Part shown: piece by piece, positions 61,731-64,000 of the stretch
Numbering within the stretch: the first letter of the stretch is position 1
Layout of the letters: the number at the start of each line of letters is the position of its first letter
Assembly (NCBI RefSeq): GCF_000374185.1
Contig: NZ_KB910518.1
Coordinates: 6,647,286-6,711,285, forward strand
Direction of reading: 5' to 3'
DNA length: 64,000 bases
DNA from: Paenibacillus sp. HW567
GTDB lineage: Bacteria; Bacillota; Bacilli; Paenibacillales; Paenibacillaceae
The notes under the pieces: model-generated
The model's input: the letters and a program-made list of their open reading frames with translations, nothing else
The model's database searches: none
What the model was told of the DNA's origin: nothing
Program-made: the position numbers and the translations under genes

Positions 61731-62933
61731 GTGTCTATTAAAGGACGTCATTTGTTTACTTCCGAGTCCGTAACAGAGGGGCATCCCGATAAAATCTGCG
61801 ATCAGATTTCTGATGCGGTGCTGGATGCTTTTTTGGCTAATGATCCTAATGCCCGTGTGGCCTGCGAAGTAGCTGTTGCAACTGGCCTAGTACTGGTGAT
61901 TGGAGAAATTAGCACCAAATCTGAATATGTGGATATCCCGGCGATTGTACGCAATACGATCAAGGAAATTGGCTATACACGCGCAAAATTTGGTTTTGAT
62001 TATAATACATGTGCAGTTTTAAGCTCGCTTAATGAGCAGTCGGCTGACATTGCCCAAGGGGTAAATGCTGCGCTGGAGAACCGTGATCCTGCACAGGTTG
62101 CTGAAGAAACTGCCAATATTGGTGCCGGCGACCAAGGTCTGATGTTCGGTTTTGCTACCAATGAAACTCCTGAATTAATGCCGCTGCCGATCGCTTTATC
62201 TCACCGTATCGCCAGACGTTTGTCCGAGGTTCGCAAGGATGGAACGTTGGAATATTTGCGTCCTGATGGTAAGACACAGGTTACGATTGAGTACGATGGT
62301 GAGAAGCCGGTGCGTGTAGATACAATCGTTGTATCGACCCAGCATGCCGAAGAAATTTCGCTTGAGCAAATACAGGCTGACATCAAAGAGAATGTGATTC
62401 TGCCAGTGGTTCCTGCTGAGCTGCTTGATGAGAATACTAAATATTTCATTAACCCGACAGGACGTTTTGTTATTGGTGGTCCGCAAGGTGACGCCGGTCT
62501 GACTGGACGTAAGATTATTGTCGATACGTACGGCGGATATGCCCGTCATGGTGGCGGTGCCTTCTCGGGCAAAGATCCGACCAAAGTCGACCGGTCCGCA
62601 GCTTATGCCGCGCGTTATGTAGCCAAGAATCTGGTAGCTGCGGGTCTTGCTGATAAATGTGAAATTCAACTGGCTTATGCAATTGGTGTAGCTAATCCTG
62701 TCTCGATTAATGTGGATACATACGGAACAGGCAAAATCAGTGAAGAAAAATTGGCCGAGCTGATCAGCCGCAACTTTGATCTTCGTCCAGCCGGAATCAT
62801 CTCCATGCTGGATCTGCGTAAGCCTATTTATAGACAAACTGCAGCATATGGTCACTTTGGACGCACCGATGTCGACCTTCCATGGGAACGTGTAGACAAA
62901 GCCGAGTTGCTGAGAGCACAAGCGGAACTATAG
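61731..62933 (+). CDS. metK: S-adenosylmethionine synthetase
   Basis: MetK makes SAM from methionine and ATP. The 400-residue protein has SESVTEGHPDKICDQISDA near the start, GAGDQGLMFG, and the ATP/phosphate site GGPQGDAGLTGRKIIVDTYGG followed by GGGAFSGKDPTKVDRSAAY. GTG 61731 follows GGGAGG. The product would feed the radical SAM enzyme and methyltransferase of the cluster as well as general metabolism. I see no S-box riboswitch in the 200 bases upstream. Confidence 0.97.
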   Translation: MSIKGRHLFTSESVTEGHPDKICDQISDAVLDAFLANDPNARVACEVAVATGLVLVIGEISTKSEYVDIPAIVRNTIKEIGYTRAKFGFDYNTCAVLSSLNEQSADIAQGVNAALENRDPAQVAEETANIGAGDQGLMFGFATNETPELMPLPIALSHRIARRLSEVRKDGTLEYLRPDGKTQVTIEYDGEKPVRVDTIVVSTQHAEEISLEQIQADIKENVILPVVPAELLDENTKYFINPTGRFVIGGPQGDAGLTGRKIIVDTYGGYARHGGGAFSGKDPTKVDRSAAYAARYVAKNLVAAGLADKCEIQLAYAIGVANPVSINVDTYGTGKISEEKLAELISRNFDLRPAGIISMLDLRKPIYRQTAAYGHFGRTDVDLPWERVDKAELLRAQAEL

Positions 62934-62979
62934 GGTTGTCTGTGTTTTCAATTTTCCGCCGCTAAAATATTATATAAAT

Positions 62980-63030
62980 GCCTGCAGGACGGCCCTCCGA
63001 TTGTTGAGGCTGCTTCTGCGGGCTTTTTGG
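62980..63030 (+). terminator. metK terminator
   Basis: GCCTGCAG (62980-62987) pairs with CTGCGGGC (63016-63023, one wobble) around a 28-base loop, followed by TTTTTGG. Confidence 0.6.
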
Positions 63031-63170
63031 TGTGTCTATAAATGGACTGGACTGAAGAGTTCCTGGCTGTATCTCAATCTAGAAGTCTTCTAAACTTTGG
63101 AAGCTCTTTTGCCGAAATATAAGAATATATGTAAAAACGAAGTTATGGCTTGAGAGGAGTCTATCACCGC

Positions 63171-64000
63171 ATGAAAAGAAAAATCACCATATTGGCGGCA
63201 CTCATTCTGGCAGGAGATTTAGTCTTGGGGACTGTGTCTTCATCAATTGGAATCGGAACACCGGCAGTTTTTGCCGCGAGTGAATTTGGCATAACCGCAA
63301 CTTCACCGGCTGCGGGAGAGACGAATATAAATATTGCTTCCTCAATCAAACTAAGCTTTGACCGTGTGGTGAACCCGCAGAGTGGAGATATCACTATTAC
63401 CCCATCAGGTTCGGGTACGCCGTTTGCTACAATCTCTGTTGGCAGTGCCGGACTGTTTGGCAGCGCCAAGGACTATGAAATCAAGTGGGGAGCAGGTAAG
63501 CAGCTAGAGCCCAATAAGAGTTACACGGTATCCATTCCCAAGGGAGTGTTCAAGGATGGTGCAGGGGCAGAATCTGCGGCGACTTCCTGGACCTTTATCA
63601 CGGCGCCGGTAAACAACCCATCTCTTGTTGCCAGTGACTACTCACCAGCGAATATTTCGCGGGTAGATGCGGGGGCATTGACGCAGCTCAGTTTTAAAGT
63701 AAACAAGAGGCTCCAGCGGGGCGGCGGTTCTGTTAAGCTGATCTCTTCAGCGAATAATTCCCTGATTCAGGAGTTTAAGATCAAAGACGGCGAACCCTGG
63801 GTGGATGTCCAGACTGACGAGGTTTCTACCACAGTAAGACTAACACTGGCGAGTAAGCTTGCCGTTGGAAGCTCCTATTATGTATTAGTTGACAATTATG
63901 CGTTAAAAGATGATGAGAATAAGACCTTTTCCGGGATCTCCAGCGGCAGTGTATGGAGTTTTTCGACTAAGGCTGCTGGAGTGAATGTGTCGGTTGCACC
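63171..64000 (+). CDS. secreted Ig-like (SbsA-type) surface protein, 5' part
   Basis: The frame runs from ATG 63171 to the window edge, about 276 residues. It has a signal peptide (ITILAALILAGDLVLGTV, cleavage probably after FAA) and at least two SbsA-type Ig-like units: SPAAGETNINIASSIKLSFD ... TSWTFIT and a second starting SLVASDYSPANISRVDAG. Such domains occur in S-layer and wall proteins. Any SLH or enzyme domain would lie beyond the edge. GAGAGGAGT precedes the start. Confidence 0.82.
   Translation, partial: MKRKITILAALILAGDLVLGTVSSSIGIGTPAVFAASEFGITATSPAAGETNINIASSIKLSFDRVVNPQSGDITITPSGSGTPFATISVGSAGLFGSAKDYEIKWGAGKQLEPNKSYTVSIPKGVFKDGAGAESAATSWTFITAPVNNPSLVASDYSPANISRVDAGALTQLSFKVNKRLQRGGGSVKLISSANNSLIQEFKIKDGEPWVDVQTDEVSTTVRLTLASKLAVGSSYYVLVDNYALKDDENKTFSGISSGSVWSFSTKAAGVNVSVA

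Overview
The window looks like a chromosomal segment of an endospore-forming, flagellated Firmicute with an SLH-anchored S-layer, most likely Paenibacillus. The evidence is the gene order atpBEFHAGDC / ywzB-murA-spoIID-spoIIQ-spoIIID-mbl-flhO-flhP-fabZ known from Bacillus subtilis, combined with csaB next to SLH-domain proteins and a large S-layer gene. The genus is an inference from gene content; there is no rRNA to check it.

Region 1 (1-6574) is the F1Fo ATP synthase operon from the 3' part of atpB to atpC, closed by a long hairpin. Region 2 (about 6575-37040) is a one-direction, visibly more A+T-rich hybrid polyketide/non-ribosomal peptide cluster lying between atpC and ywzB, two genes that are neighbours in B. 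subtilis. It holds a radical SAM enzyme, a stand-alone ligase with its own acyl carrier protein, a KS-ACP-Cy-A-MT-PCP megasynthase without an acyltransferase, three C-A-PCP subunits, an amidinotransferase-like enzyme, a carbamoyltransferase, a chorismate lyase, a heterodimeric ABC exporter, a second carrier protein, a type II thioesterase and three related proteins with a BtrH-like (papain/C39-like) pattern. No regulator, no acyltransferase and no integrated thioesterase is visible.

The biosynthetic logic I infer: the chorismate lyase makes 4-hydroxybenzoate, the ligase loads it on the stand-alone carrier, the KS module adds one C2 unit, and the Cy-A(Cys)-MT module makes a (methyl)thiazoline. 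Gly, Asp and a residue of unknown identity follow. Release and tailoring (carbamoyl, possibly amidino/deiminase chemistry, acyl transfer) are done by separate proteins. The adenylation codes were read by eye from motif anchors: DLYNLSLIW (Cys), DILQLGMIW (Gly-like), DLTKVGHVG (Asp-like), DVFAYGLII (not recognised).

Region 3 (37134-47250) is the conserved cell-wall, sporulation and flagellar block: ywzB, murA, spoIID, spoIIQ, spoIIID, mbl, flhO, flhP, an EpuA-like gene, fabZ and a phosphosugar mutase. Region 4 (47287-61075) is about the cell surface: a DUF5693-like membrane protein, csaB, a WecG/TagA glycosyltransferase, a TagO/MraY-type transferase, a 1305-residue SLH protein and the probable main S-layer protein with a long leader. 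CsaB pyruvylates the secondary wall polymer that SLH domains bind, so these genes form one functional unit. Region 5 (61266-64000) carries an alpha/beta SASP, metK and the start of an Ig-like secreted protein. All genes read on the plus strand. I saw no tRNA, rRNA, CRISPR array, insertion sequence or phage gene.
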